DNA of 42,053 nt from Candidatus Cloacimonadota bacterium (GCA_002402105.1 NVVD01000001.1:447833-489885), one strand, 5' to 3'; positions 32,618 to 41,930 are shown, numbered from the stretch's first letter. The notes: generated from the letters alone by a model not told the origin. A program made the numbers and translations.

Positions 32618-33430
32618 TTAAATTTTAAACCTTAATTTAAGACCTATATGAAAACCCTTAAAACTAATATTATCATAATTAAAAGGGTCAGCAGAAGGGT
32701 ACTTAAAATCATCTGCCATAGTATAACCAAAGTTTAAAACTAAAGGGCGGTTTATCATTAGTATTTTATCAAGTAGTTTGTACCCAAGATTTACAGATAA
32801 ATAAGGGATAGATTTACTTTCAAAGGTTTGGCTTTTTTGAGTAAAAAAATCACGATAAAAGTAGTTTGGTACATAACGTTTAACACCAGCACTCATAGAC
32901 ATTCTCCATTTTGCACTTAAAAGTTCATGTAGGCCCATACCAGCGTCCATTGTTTGTAATTGCATAATCTCATAAGGAGCTTTCATTTTTAGTTCAGCAT
33001 AATTGAAAAACACATCTAAATACTTTTTAGAGTCTACATTTTTAATATAATGAAAGGTATTACCAATAGTACGTTTAAAGCCATTAAATTTGACTAAATT
33101 TGGGTTGAACCATTTAAAGTTTTTACCATTTAAACGGTCTTTTGTTTTGCCTAACTGTTGAAATATTTGAATAGGAGTACTCATGCTTTTTTCAATTTTT
33201 CCTAAAAAGTTATCATCAAAAATTGCTTTACTTTGGATTGAAACTTTTGTAGCTATAGGAGTTTTAGTTATGGATTTAATTCCAAACTTTTCTCGACGTT
33301 CTGAAAACTTTTTGCTCCAACGTGAAGCAAATAAGTCCCATGACTCAGTAAAGTCTTGAGCAGATGTTTGATTTATGCTAAAAGAAAAAAGCCAGACAAA
33401 AGCTAGTAATATTTTATATTTTTTGTTCAT
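32618..33430 (-). CDS. Exported protein, probable outer-membrane beta-barrel
   Basis: A 270-residue protein with a signal peptide (1-24, cleavage after TSA). The second half has alternating polar/apolar strands separated by turns (SVNLGYKLLD, LVLNFGYTMADD, FHIGLKLRFKI) and the protein ends in a strand, as outer-membrane barrels do. The N-terminal half is more soluble-like. I cannot assign a family. It is first in a unit with a lipoprotein and a PfkB kinase and is divergent from the ATP-grasp gene. Confidence 0.6.
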   Translation of the reverse strand: MNKKYKILLAFVWLFSFSINQTSAQDFTESWDLFASRWSKKFSERREKFGIKSITKTPIATKVSIQSKAIFDDNFLGKIEKSMSTPIQIFQQLGKTKDRLNGKNFKWFNPNLVKFNGFKRTIGNTFHYIKNVDSKKYLDVFFNYAELKMKAPYEIMQLQTMDAGMGLHELLSAKWRMSMSAGVKRYVPNYFYRDFFTQKSQTFESKSIPYLSVNLGYKLLDKILMINRPLVLNFGYTMADDFKYPSADPFNYDNISFKGFHIGLKLRFKI

Positions 33431-33562
33431 ATATACCTTTCTAGTATCTATTTCGACATTTTAAATTCAATTCATTAAATATTTTAATCACTTTGATTTT
33501 TTGCCTATAGAAGATATTAAATATATACTGTTTAAAATTATTTAAAAAAGGATATATAAATA

Positions 33563-34960
33563 ATGGCTACAAAGAAAAAAGACCTTAATATAAAAGCATT
33601 TGATGAAGCAGAAAAAAAGATGGAAGAGTGGATGATTAAAAATCCTAAAGAGGTTTTTAAAGAGCGTACGACTTTTTTACATAATTTACAAAAAAAGAGG
33701 TGTACTAGTAGTGAGGGTTCGACATTACCTATGGCTTTAACTCCTGTATTTTTGAATCATGAGTCTGTAGAGCTTATAAAAAATGTGGGAGAGACTCTAG
33801 ATAGTGCACTTGATAAAGCAGTTATGGCTTATGCTCATGATCCAAAAGTTAGGGCTTATTTTCCTTATCCAGATTTACCCGAAGAGTGGATTACATGGGA
33901 TCCTGGTTATAAAAAACCAACAGTAATTAGTCGTCATGATGCTTTGTTTGATGGTAAAACTTTAAAATTTATTGAATTTAATACTGATATGCCAGGTGGT
34001 AGAGGTTGGATTGGAGTATACGAAAAACTATTTGCAGAGCAAGCTTACATGAAAGATATAATAAAAGATTTCGTAGATCCAAATCGTCCAGATACAATGA
34101 AAATGTTTTTAGATAGTTTATTGAGTTGTTATAAAGAATCAGGCGGAACCAAAAAGAATCCTCGTATTGGTTTGATTTCTTTTAAATCAACATTAGTTGG
34201 TTCAGATGCAGAAATTGTAAGAGACTATATGATAGAGCATGGATATGAAGCAAACTTTTTAGATCCTCGAGAGCTTGAGTATAAAAGTGGTGGGCTTTAC
34301 TCTAATAATATTCAATTTGATATCATTAATTTAAGTATTAGATTTGTATTTTTTAAGAGATATCCAAGAGAATTAAAAGAGTTTATGGCAGCAATTAAAG
34401 ATAGAGCAGTTTGTACTGTAAACCCATTTAAAGCAATCATTGGGGCTCACAAAGAAATGATGTCTTTAATGACCAATGAAGATATGCACTACCTTTTTAA
34501 TGAAAAAGAAATTGATGCCATTAAAAAGCATATACCGTGGACTAGATGTTTAAGTGAAACAATTTGTCTTTCACCAGAAGGTACAGATATATCTTTACAT
34601 CAATACTTATTAGATAATAAAGATAAAATGGTAATTAAACCAACGGGTGGAGCTGGTGGACAAGATGTTTATGTTGGCAAAGCAACAGATAAAGCAGAGT
34701 GGCAAAGTGTTGTAAAAAATACAATGGGGTCTTCTTGGTGGATTGCTCAGGAGGCCTTTGATACTCCAGAGCATGAGTTTCCAATTTTTAAAGATGGTAA
34801 AATTATCATGGAAAAACGAAACTTAAATTTAAACCCATACTTATTTAACGGCAAATACGCTGGTACTCTTGGCAGAATATCAGCTTCAAAAGTAGTAAAT
34901 GTATCCTCTGGTGATGGTGGCTTGATTCCTATTTTTCCACTGAAAAAAGAGTTGTTTTAA
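33563..34960 (+). CDS. Circularly permuted ATP-grasp-like protein
   Basis: A 465-residue protein resembling circularly permuted ATP-grasp ligases (glutathionylspermidine synthase-like). The segments are IEFNTDMPGGRGW (137-149), VNPFKAIIGAHKEMM (286-300), VIKPTGGAGGQDVYVGK (357-373) as the nucleotide-binding glycine loop, the WIAQEAF strand (393-399) and a closing N-L-N-P-Y-L-F-NG-KYAGTLGRIS block (422-440). Such enzymes join a carboxylate to an amine with ATP; the substrate here is unknown. AAAGGA lies about 10 bases before the ATG. It is monocistronic, with a terminator hairpin 33 bases after the stop. Confidence 0.75.
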   Translation: MATKKKDLNIKAFDEAEKKMEEWMIKNPKEVFKERTTFLHNLQKKRCTSSEGSTLPMALTPVFLNHESVELIKNVGETLDSALDKAVMAYAHDPKVRAYFPYPDLPEEWITWDPGYKKPTVISRHDALFDGKTLKFIEFNTDMPGGRGWIGVYEKLFAEQAYMKDIIKDFVDPNRPDTMKMFLDSLLSCYKESGGTKKNPRIGLISFKSTLVGSDAEIVRDYMIEHGYEANFLDPRELEYKSGGLYSNNIQFDIINLSIRFVFFKRYPRELKEFMAAIKDRAVCTVNPFKAIIGAHKEMMSLMTNEDMHYLFNEKEIDAIKKHIPWTRCLSETICLSPEGTDISLHQYLLDNKDKMVIKPTGGAGGQDVYVGKATDKAEWQSVVKNTMGSSWWIAQEAFDTPEHEFPIFKDGKIIMEKRNLNLNPYLFNGKYAGTLGRISASKVVNVSSGDGGLIPIFPLKKELF

Positions 34961-34992
34961 TAAAAGTATATATTTAAATTTTTTTGAATAAT

Positions 34993-35018
34993 AAAAACTC
35001 CATGTGAATGGGGTTTTT
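34993..35018 (+). terminator. Intrinsic terminator after the ATP-grasp gene
   Basis: Stem 34993-35003 (AAAAACTCCAT) pairs with 35008-35018 (ATGGGGTTTTT) with one T-G wobble and a GTGA loop; the T run is built into the 3' arm. Confidence 0.8.
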
Positions 35019-35040
35019 ACTTTTATATGGTTATACTTTG

Positions 35041-35070
35041 TTGACTTATTAGTGTCGATTGTGACACTAT
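35041..35070 (+). promoter_or_regulatory. Candidate hicAB promoter with embedded operator
   Basis: TTGACT (35041-35046) is a good -35 box; the -10 box is poor (CACTAT 35065-35070, 18-bp spacer, or TATAGA at 35068-35073). Between them lies an inverted repeat, TAGTGTC (35050-35056) and GACACTA (35063-35069), a likely HicB operator because HicB has a ribbon-helix-helix domain. There is no ribosome-binding site before the hicA ATG. Confidence 0.5.
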
Positions 35071-35076
35071 AGATAT

Positions 35077-35298
35077 ATGTCAAAAAAAGAAAAGCTTTTA
35101 AAAAAACTAAGAAATAATAGTATTAATGCATCAGAACTACGTACATTATTAGGTAAATGTGGTTGGCTTAAAGATAGAACTAAAGGAAGCCATGAACAAT
35201 GGTACTGTGACAAACTTAGATATACTTTGGCTACACATGACAATGATTTAAAGTTATATGTAATAAAAGATTTTATAGAGTTTCTGAAGGGAGAATAA
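35077..35298 (+). CDS. hicA: HicA-type mRNA interferase toxin
   Basis: A 73-residue HicA (YcfA/dsRBD-fold) protein: N-terminal helix, the GCGW-like strand (27-30), and the active-site KGSHEQW with H39, followed by the typical T-x-A-x-H-D segment near the end. HicA toxins cut mRNA and are held inactive by HicB. It is slightly longer than typical HicA (about 60 residues). The hicB gene begins 1 bp after its stop, so they form an operon. Confidence 0.9.
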   Translation: MSKKEKLLKKLRNNSINASELRTLLGKCGWLKDRTKGSHEQWYCDKLRYTLATHDNDLKLYVIKDFIEFLKGE

Positions 35299-35299
35299 T

Positions 35300-35635
35300 A
35301 TGTTTAAGTATAAAGTAGAAGTTAATTGGAGCGAAGAAGATCATACCTTTATAGCAAATGTACCAGAGTTAAAAGGATGTAAAACACATGGTTCTACACC
35401 TATTGAGGCTATGGAAATGGCTCAAGATGCTATAGATGGATACATTGAGATGCTAAAAAACTTAGGTGATCCTGTACCAACTCCTTTATCTGTAAAAGAT
35501 TGCTCAGGGAGGGTTACGATTAGAATGAAACCAAACTTACATAGAGATTTAATTAATCAGGCAGAGGTTGAAGGATTAAGTTTAAACGAATATATGATTA
35601 AAAATTTAAAAGTAAAAAATGACTCAAGAGTCTAA
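35300..35635 (+). CDS. hicB: HicB-type antitoxin
   Basis: A 111-residue HicB: the degraded RNase H-like N-terminal domain (FKYKVEVNWSEEDHTFIANVPEL, then GCKTHGSTPIEAMEMAQDAI) binds the toxin, and residues 70-105 form a ribbon-helix-helix DNA-binding domain (TIRMKPNLHRDL, then EGLSLNEYMIKNL). It should neutralise HicA and repress the operon through the inverted repeat at 35050-35069. GGGAG lies upstream of the ATG. A 12-bp palindrome (GACTCAAGAGTC, 35621-35632) overlaps its 3' end. Confidence 0.9.
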   Translation: MFKYKVEVNWSEEDHTFIANVPELKGCKTHGSTPIEAMEMAQDAIDGYIEMLKNLGDPVPTPLSVKDCSGRVTIRMKPNLHRDLINQAEVEGLSLNEYMIKNLKVKNDSRV

Positions 35636-35637
35636 CG

Positions 35638-36027
35638 TTGACTTTGGGGCCTTTAGTGTCTGCATATAATTGGGTTTTGATAAAAAGTTATTGTCCTAAT
35701 TGTAAAGAAAGGCAAGTAATTCAGTGTCAGACGCATATTGCATCTGATTATGATGGGGAAAATGGTTACCGTTATCATAATAAAAAATATAACTTAGGTG
35801 AGAGTATGGATTGGTGGTCTATTGGTACACCTCAGTTTAATAGCTGGCGTGTAAATGGAAAAAAATCCTCTATAGTTAATAGCTCAATAGACTTTGAGTG
35901 TTGTTATTCAAACTGTACGAGTTGTAAGGAAAGTTTATTCGTGGTAATTGAGTTTTATAGAAATATATCTAAAAAAGTTTTAGATATAGGTTTTGAAAAA
36001 GATTGGCCTCAAGGTTTTTTTAGGTAA
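35638..36027 (+). CDS. Small zinc-ribbon protein after hicAB
   Basis: A 129-residue protein with C19-x2-C22 (YCPNC) and a second cluster C88, C89, C93-x2-C96 (NCTSC), likely holding one zinc ion; the middle is aromatic and polar (YNLGESMDWWSIG). The start is a TTG two bases after the hicB stop, with AAGAG 7 bases upstream. It has no signal peptide. I cannot assign a family. Its tight spacing to hicAB suggests co-transcription, and it could be cargo or a third component of the module (inference). It is convergent with the next gene, 2 bp away. Confidence 0.55.
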   Translation: MTLGPLVSAYNWVLIKSYCPNCKERQVIQCQTHIASDYDGENGYRYHNKKYNLGESMDWWSIGTPQFNSWRVNGKKSSIVNSSIDFECCYSNCTSCKESLFVVIEFYRNISKKVLDIGFEKDWPQGFFR

Positions 36028-36029
36028 AA

Positions 36030-36944
36030 TCATGACTTTATAGCCATACCCAACTCTTTTAAAACCAAGCTATTTGATGACTCTACATATTTAAACTGAA
36101 ACATAGAACCATCAGGTTTTATAAAGAAAAAACGCTGAAACTCTTGATACTCAAATAAACTCATGTTTACTTTTTTTTCAAAAACTAAACTGCCATCTGG
36201 GCTAATTTTTTGGACAGCTAATTTTGCAAGTCCATGAATTGTACCATATATTTTTTGTACATATACATTTTTACTGGAGTCAATACCAGCAAAACTAAGT
36301 GAAATAAACTCGTCTTTTTTAGTTTTTTCTTGGGAGTAAAAAACTTTTTTGCCACCGCTTAAAGCAGTCCACCCGAGTGAAGAGATATTACCTTCACTAT
36401 GTAGAGTGATAGCTTCTGTTGCACTAAATGGTAAGAAATCATGAGAAAAGCTTTGTAAACTTCCTAAAAAGTAACCATGCTCTGAAAAGATTCTAATATA
36501 ACCACTGACAAGATCAGAAACAAATACTTGATTCGATCGCTTTTTTAAAGAGGTCATTTCAAAAAACATATCATTTTTTGCAGACTTTTTAGATAATATT
36601 TTTAACTTTTTAGAGTAAATATCAAATAAAGCTAAACTAGTTAATTGTTTAGACATTAAAAATATTTTGCCATAAGACATGATTTTAAAGTCATCAACAG
36701 GGAAGCTTTTTTTAAACTTTTTTAAGTTAATATCTTTTTTATCTTTATTTAAACTTTTAATTTTAGTATTAATAGCATCTAAAATCCAAATAGAATTATC
36801 ATAATAATCTATTGGTGGTGGAAATTCAGCTCTTATAGATGATGACTTATAATTTAATAGATCATCAATATTTATAGGTATTTGAAGATTTTTTGAATGA
36901 AGAATATGAATAGTAAAGCAGTAGATTAAAACAAATAGCTTCAT
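36030..36944 (-). CDS. Exported beta-propeller-like protein
   Basis: A 304-residue protein with a signal peptide (about 1-17). The mature part has repeated short strands of the type D-xx-S-G-YIRIFSEHGYFLGSL and SPDGSLVFEKKV, as in NHL or 6-bladed propellers. It probably binds protein or carbohydrate in the periplasm. Its ATG overlaps the stop of the SH3b/M23 peptidase gene by one base, so it may regulate or localise that peptidase (inference). No catalytic motif is visible. Confidence 0.6.
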   Translation of the reverse strand: MKLFVLIYCFTIHILHSKNLQIPINIDDLLNYKSSSIRAEFPPPIDYYDNSIWILDAINTKIKSLNKDKKDINLKKFKKSFPVDDFKIMSYGKIFLMSKQLTSLALFDIYSKKLKILSKKSAKNDMFFEMTSLKKRSNQVFVSDLVSGYIRIFSEHGYFLGSLQSFSHDFLPFSATEAITLHSEGNISSLGWTALSGGKKVFYSQEKTKKDEFISLSFAGIDSSKNVYVQKIYGTIHGLAKLAVQKISPDGSLVFEKKVNMSLFEYQEFQRFFFIKPDGSMFQFKYVESSNSLVLKELGMAIKS

Positions 36945-39319
36945 TAAATATTTTCTCCTCTTCTATTTGCTCGATTAATAAGAGGTCCAGGACTGGTTCT
37001 TTTACCATTTGGTTTAAACATTTCTAAATGTAAATGATCTCCTGTAGATCCACCAGTGCTATTGATATGTCCAACAATATCACCTTTATTTACACGAAGT
37101 TTGCTTCTTCTATTATTTTGAATGTTAATTTTACAGTCGCCATTTTTACCTTTATAATCTTTTAAATGAGCAAATCTTGATTTGTACCCATTGTCATATA
37201 AAATATCGATTGTATTTCCGTAACCTTTTCCCCATCTAGCTCTAACGATTTTACCATTTGCCATTGCTTTTACAGGAGTACCTCTTGCTGCTGAAATATC
37301 TAAACCACCATGCATCCTTCTTTTGCGATATATAGGGTGATCTCTCATACCATATTTGCTTGAAACTCTACCATGAGCGGGTATGAAAAAATTAAGTTGC
37401 CCAGTAGAATTGTTATTAGTTGATGTTGTTGAACCATCTTCATAAGTTTTTAAAGCAGTATCAACTTGTCCTTTATACTCTAGGGCTTGTGTAGCCCAAA
37501 GATTGTTTTCTGTATAAATATCAAGATGTTTATCTTTTAGTGCTATAGCTTGATTTAAAGACTCAGATGCTCTTTGAACAAATTCTAGCTTTTTATAGTT
37601 ATTTGCTAAAAGCATATATTGCTTTGATAGGTAAAAGTGTACTTTTGCAGAATCTTGGCTTGTTTGTCCAGCAAGATCAAGTAGTTTATTTTTTCCTCTA
37701 GTGTAAAAAAGTCTACGATTATCTTTAACTACTGCTTCAATAATCTCATTTAAGGTTTTTTCATCAACACTTATACCAGGGTTTTGATCAGGTCTATGGT
37801 TTGTTCGAGATAGGGTGCCTTCCCATCTTTTATTATCAGGGTATTCATCTAAATATTTAGAAGTCATTTCTCTTGCTTCAAATAGCTCTATTTCTGCTTC
37901 TTTGGTGTAGTCTTCTGCTTGGTTTGAAAACTCAGACTTTTTTGCCATAAAAAAGAGTTGTCTTGATAAAAATAATCTAAGTCGAACAGACTTTTGTTGT
38001 GCACTTTTATTTGCTGCTCTAAGAGTTTTTAAGGCTTGGGCGAATTTACCTTGTTTATTTAAAGAGTCTGCTTGTTTAGCAGAGTCCTCTAACTCGGTTT
38101 GGCTTGCTAGAGGGTCATTACTTTGATTGTTATTACCAACATTACCTTCACTATATGGTAAAGGAACCTCTCGTCCTGATATTGACTTATGAATAAAGTT
38201 AGCTTCACCAATATATCTTGTTCTTAAAGAAGGGTTTGCTTCATTTTCAGCAGCAGCGATTAAAACTTTTTCTAATAAAGCTAAGTTTTCTTTATTTTTA
38301 AAGTCTGTTTTGTGGGCTGCAATTTTAACAAAACGTAGAGCTTCTTCGTATTTTTTTTCTTCGAGTAGTCTTTGAGCTTGTTTTTGTTGCTTATCGATTG
38401 AGTTAAATTCGATTAAAAAGTCATTAGTATCTTCTTGTGCTTGTTTTTCATCAGCACTAAGGTTTTCTTTTGAATAGTTTTTAGCTTTTTCAAGAGAAGA
38501 TAAAATAACATAAATAGTTGAACTGATGTTTTCTTCATTGACATGAACTAATGACTTGTTTAATAGTTTTGAGTATTTTAATAAAACACTTGGAGAAGGG
38601 TTTTGCATTTTTGCAATTTGCTCCTTTAAAGTTTGAATCTCTTTGAATATTTGTTCAGCACTTTTTGATATAGAAGATTTAACATGCCAGTATTCTTCTT
38701 TTTTATCAGTTTCTTTGTAATATTTAGTATTGATATAACCAAGAGAGTCGTTATATTTAACAAGATACCATGAGCCAGATTTACTCAATAGTTGAACTTT
38801 AGCTTTGTTTGGTATACGAGTAAGTATTTTTGATTTATTATCGGGATTTTTTCTTAAGTTTAATTCGCCACTTTCTAAAGAAACACGGGCAATTGTAAAC
38901 TTTGCATTTTCAAGACTGTTTCTACCATCTCCCATTTTTATTTTATAAAAATCATTTTCACTACCAAGTAAAGAGAAGCTATCACCTCTACTTGCTTTAC
39001 TTAGAGGTTCACTTGTTTTTAAAAATGGAATTGTTCGTAAGTTTGCTGCTGAGGCTTCAACAATAATATTATTTCCATCTATCTTAGATATGCTTTTATG
39101 AATCCATCGGTAAATAGAGGTATCTGGAACAGTTTCATTTTCAGGGTTTAAAACTACTCCTACAGAGGTAATTTCTGTATTTGCATCTTCAGGGGTTAAA
39201 ACTACTTTTGTGGAAGTAGCCTCGGTGTTATCACTAATATTAAGTCCATCAAATGCATCAGCATGAAGGGCAGGGACAACACTTAAAAGGCTTAAAGAAA
39301 AAAGTATATTTTTAATCAT
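36944..39319 (-). CDS. Secreted SH3b/helical-repeat/M23 (LytM) peptidase
   Basis: A 791-residue exported protein. After the signal peptide (1-20) come two bacterial SH3 domains (about 70-125 and 130-195, the second with GELNLRKNPDN), a long helical TPR-like region (205-625) and a C-terminal M23 metallopeptidase domain (640-785). Zinc ligands are H670 and D674 (MHGGLD) and H764 in HLHLE (H762 is the second active-site His), so the domain should be active on peptidoglycan cross-links. The helical middle may be a protein-interaction arm. It is co-transcribed with the propeller-like gene downstream and is separated by 139 bp from the batA-like gene. Confidence 0.9.
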   Translation of the reverse strand: MIKNILFSLSLLSVVPALHADAFDGLNISDNTEATSTKVVLTPEDANTEITSVGVVLNPENETVPDTSIYRWIHKSISKIDGNNIIVEASAANLRTIPFLKTSEPLSKASRGDSFSLLGSENDFYKIKMGDGRNSLENAKFTIARVSLESGELNLRKNPDNKSKILTRIPNKAKVQLLSKSGSWYLVKYNDSLGYINTKYYKETDKKEEYWHVKSSISKSAEQIFKEIQTLKEQIAKMQNPSPSVLLKYSKLLNKSLVHVNEENISSTIYVILSSLEKAKNYSKENLSADEKQAQEDTNDFLIEFNSIDKQQKQAQRLLEEKKYEEALRFVKIAAHKTDFKNKENLALLEKVLIAAAENEANPSLRTRYIGEANFIHKSISGREVPLPYSEGNVGNNNQSNDPLASQTELEDSAKQADSLNKQGKFAQALKTLRAANKSAQQKSVRLRLFLSRQLFFMAKKSEFSNQAEDYTKEAEIELFEAREMTSKYLDEYPDNKRWEGTLSRTNHRPDQNPGISVDEKTLNEIIEAVVKDNRRLFYTRGKNKLLDLAGQTSQDSAKVHFYLSKQYMLLANNYKKLEFVQRASESLNQAIALKDKHLDIYTENNLWATQALEYKGQVDTALKTYEDGSTTSTNNNSTGQLNFFIPAHGRVSSKYGMRDHPIYRKRRMHGGLDISAARGTPVKAMANGKIVRARWGKGYGNTIDILYDNGYKSRFAHLKDYKGKNGDCKINIQNNRRSKLRVNKGDIVGHINSTGGSTGDHLHLEMFKPNGKRTSPGPLINRANRRGENI

Positions 39320-39458
39320 AGTAAATCATCTCCAAAAAGGTAGAGCTAAATATGTTTGAGCATAATGAAAGTATAAGAACTTTTTTAAAAATGTAAAGAA
39401 TAGAAAGACTTCAATAGTATTTAAAAATATTTTTTTTAGAATAGTTATACAAAAAACT

Positions 39459-41039
39459 TTAAATAGCTTGTTTTTCAATCGATAAAATAAAATAGATTTC
39501 TAAAGAAAGAAGAAGTAAAACAAGTATTAATATAGGAATAGAAAAGTCAGTTTTTTGATTTAATTTAATACTTATTTTTTGTTGATTAAAATAGTTTTGG
39601 TTTCTAGAAAAGTGAAAATTATCTTTAGTTGATTTTAAGTGAGGTTTGTTCCAACGTTCAAAAAGGATTCGATATAAGTATACTGGGAAGTATGGATGGA
39701 GTGCTCCTGAAAAACCTGATTTTGTAAAAGCAAAGCTAAAAAAGTAGTCTTGTTTATAATTTATAGCTAAAACTTCATTGTGTGACTTTATAATTGCTTT
39801 TCCTTTGGTCATTTTAATCTGTAAGTGGTGATAAACTTTTAGTTGTTTTGTCAATAATGATTTATCTAAGATAGATGAGTTTAAAACTTTAATATTTATT
39901 GGGCTTGTATCAAAATTAAAACTTTTTAAAGAGAACTTTTCATTGTAAAACTTTTGTATTTCTCCTCTTTGGGCAAAAGCAATGACTTTTTCAGATTGTT
40001 TTTTCCAGACTTTATTTTGTAAGTCTCCTAAAATAAGCCAGTCAAAATTATTAATAGAAGAGTTGTTCCATTGACTAGAAGTCATGACTTGAAAATCAAT
40101 GTTAAATTGGGGAGAGTTTTGTTGAATACTATTTAAAAATTTATAAATATAGTGAAGTTTTGATTTTTTTTCTTGAATATTTTTTAGGTCTTCAATTAAA
40201 GCTATTTTTAACCGTTTTTTGAGAGGAATTTTAAACTCTCTTTGATTATCATTATTATAGTCATCTTTTTCTAATTTAATTTTTCCGATTAAAAAAGAGT
40301 CACCTTGAGCTTTAATTTTAAAAGAGAAATTTTGTTTAGGACTTTGTGAACTTAGAGTTAAAGTACGTACTTTTTTAGATTCTAGTTTAAGAGCGACTTT
40401 ATGAGCTTTATTTTTTTGATTTGAAATAAGTGATGAAGAGATTGTAATAAACTCACCTATAAAAGGGTTGTTAGGTTCAATTATTAATTGATTTAATTGA
40501 GTGTTTTTTAAGCTACTTTTACCAACAGGAATCAATTGAATAGATTTTTTAGTTAATTGGTTTAGTTTTTTTTCTTTGCTTCCGTAGAAACGAGATAAAA
40601 AATAGTATTTTTTATCTTTATCTAATAGCTTTGAAAAAAGTTCGTTTGATGTGATTTGTTCAAACTTTGGAGATTTAATTTTTGGAAACTTTTTTGAAAA
40701 AGATTTAATTAAACTTTTTTTAGAGTCCCATTTTGTATCTAAAAATACATGAGTTTTTTGGTGGTAGGGGTAGTACTTTGCTAAAAAAGATAATGAAGGA
40801 TGCTTACTAATTGTTTTTAAAAAATAACAAACCACAAGTAATAAGAGAAGAGTTCTTGTTATTAATAAAAGTATTTGATGTAGTTTCAAGTTTTTATGAA
40901 AGTTTGGGTCTTTTCTGTGCAGTAAATACAGTGAACCAAGAACAACTTTTTTTGCGCTTGTTTTTTTCCAGAGATGAATCAAAACTGGGACAAAAGCAAA
41001 TAAAAAAGCAAATGCCCATTGAGGAGCAAGCCACTTCAT
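39459..41039 (-). CDS. BatA-like membrane protein lacking a VWA domain
   Basis: A 526-residue protein with the BatA (aerotolerance regulator) N-terminal domain: two TM helices (about 6-24 and 53-74) around a basic loop ending HRKDPNFHKN. The long middle is periplasmic-like beta sequence, and a third TM (498-519) lies near the C-terminus. I see no MIDAS motif (DxSxS), so it is the VWA-less type found next to moxR/DUF58 in several diderm phyla. It overlaps the DUF58 gene by 4 bp (ATGA). Its role in MoxR systems is chaperone- or envelope-related, not defined. Confidence 0.8.
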   Translation of the reverse strand: MKWLAPQWAFAFLFAFVPVLIHLWKKTSAKKVVLGSLYLLHRKDPNFHKNLKLHQILLLITRTLLLLLVVCYFLKTISKHPSLSFLAKYYPYHQKTHVFLDTKWDSKKSLIKSFSKKFPKIKSPKFEQITSNELFSKLLDKDKKYYFLSRFYGSKEKKLNQLTKKSIQLIPVGKSSLKNTQLNQLIIEPNNPFIGEFITISSSLISNQKNKAHKVALKLESKKVRTLTLSSQSPKQNFSFKIKAQGDSFLIGKIKLEKDDYNNDNQREFKIPLKKRLKIALIEDLKNIQEKKSKLHYIYKFLNSIQQNSPQFNIDFQVMTSSQWNNSSINNFDWLILGDLQNKVWKKQSEKVIAFAQRGEIQKFYNEKFSLKSFNFDTSPINIKVLNSSILDKSLLTKQLKVYHHLQIKMTKGKAIIKSHNEVLAINYKQDYFFSFAFTKSGFSGALHPYFPVYLYRILFERWNKPHLKSTKDNFHFSRNQNYFNQQKISIKLNQKTDFSIPILILVLLLLSLEIYFILSIEKQAI

Positions 41040-41929
41040 GAGTGTCTTCCTCGTCTATATAGATAATGAATTAGGGCTTTTTCAATATTTTGATTTGTTT
41101 GAAAGAGTTGATAATCTACATTATATTTATGCATAGATGACTTTACTTCATTTAAATATAGGTCTAAGTTTTTTTTGTATAGCTTTTTTACAGAAGATGC
41201 ATCAACTCCCATAGAAACTTTTGTTTCTGGGTCTTCAAAAAGAGTAAAGTCTTTGTATGGAAAATCTATTTCTTCATTATTTAGTAAATGAAAGGCAATC
41301 ACTTCATGTTTAAAGTAGCGTAACATTTTAATAGCCTCTAATAAGTCATTATCCATGTGTAAAAAATCAGAAATAATAATAACTAATGACCTTTTTTTTA
41401 AGTTAGGTAATAATTGATTCATGGCATTTATTAGTGAGGTTGAGCCTGAAACTTGCTCAGACTCTAGGGTAGTTATTAATTCAGCAAAGCGTGTTTTTTT
41501 ACTAGAGATAGGCAAAAAAGAGTTTACATTTTGTGCAAATGACATAAAGCCGATACCATCATGCTGTTCAAGTAGTAGGTATGCCAAAGAACTTGTTAAT
41601 ATTTTAGCGTATTGATCTTTATTTAATCCTGTTTTTGTTTCAACAGACATTGAGGCAGATTGATCGAGTAAAATCATAGCATTCAAACTAGAGGACTCTT
41701 CATATTGTTTGATATAAAATTTACCAGATTTAGCGTAGCGTTTCCAGTCGATATGTTTTATTTCATCACCTATCATATACTCTTTGTGGTGTGAAAACTC
41801 AGCATTATGCCCAAGATATGGAGATTTATGAAAACCACCAATAGCCCCTTCAGCTACAGTTTTTGCTGTTAAATATAAGCTTTTAACATGAGCGAGTAAG
41901 CTAGGGTCTATAAATTGATCAGACTTCAT
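41036..41929 (-). CDS. DUF58 protein (MoxR-associated, VWA-like)
   Basis: A 297-residue DUF58 protein. The family signature GDEIKHIDWKRYAKSGKFYIKQYEE (54-78) is followed by a metal-binding MIDAS-like D89-x-S91-x-S93 (LLDQSASM). There is no TM segment. DUF58 proteins are the standard partner of MoxR AAA+ ATPases, thought to help maturation of metal-containing or envelope proteins. It starts one base after the moxR stop and overlaps the batA-like gene by 4 bp, giving the conserved order moxR, DUF58, batA. Confidence 0.9.
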   Translation of the reverse strand: MKSDQFIDPSLLAHVKSLYLTAKTVAEGAIGGFHKSPYLGHNAEFSHHKEYMIGDEIKHIDWKRYAKSGKFYIKQYEESSSLNAMILLDQSASMSVETKTGLNKDQYAKILTSSLAYLLLEQHDGIGFMSFAQNVNSFLPISSKKTRFAELITTLESEQVSGSTSLINAMNQLLPNLKKRSLVIIISDFLHMDNDLLEAIKMLRYFKHEVIAFHLLNNEEIDFPYKDFTLFEDPETKVSMGVDASSVKKLYKKNLDLYLNEVKSSMHKYNVDYQLFQTNQNIEKALIHYLYRRGRHS

Positions 41930-41930
41930 A

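Noticed and set aside
40811-41041. Plus-strand open frame opposite the batA-like gene
   Set aside because: Antisense shadow of the hydrophobic N-terminal domain of that gene.
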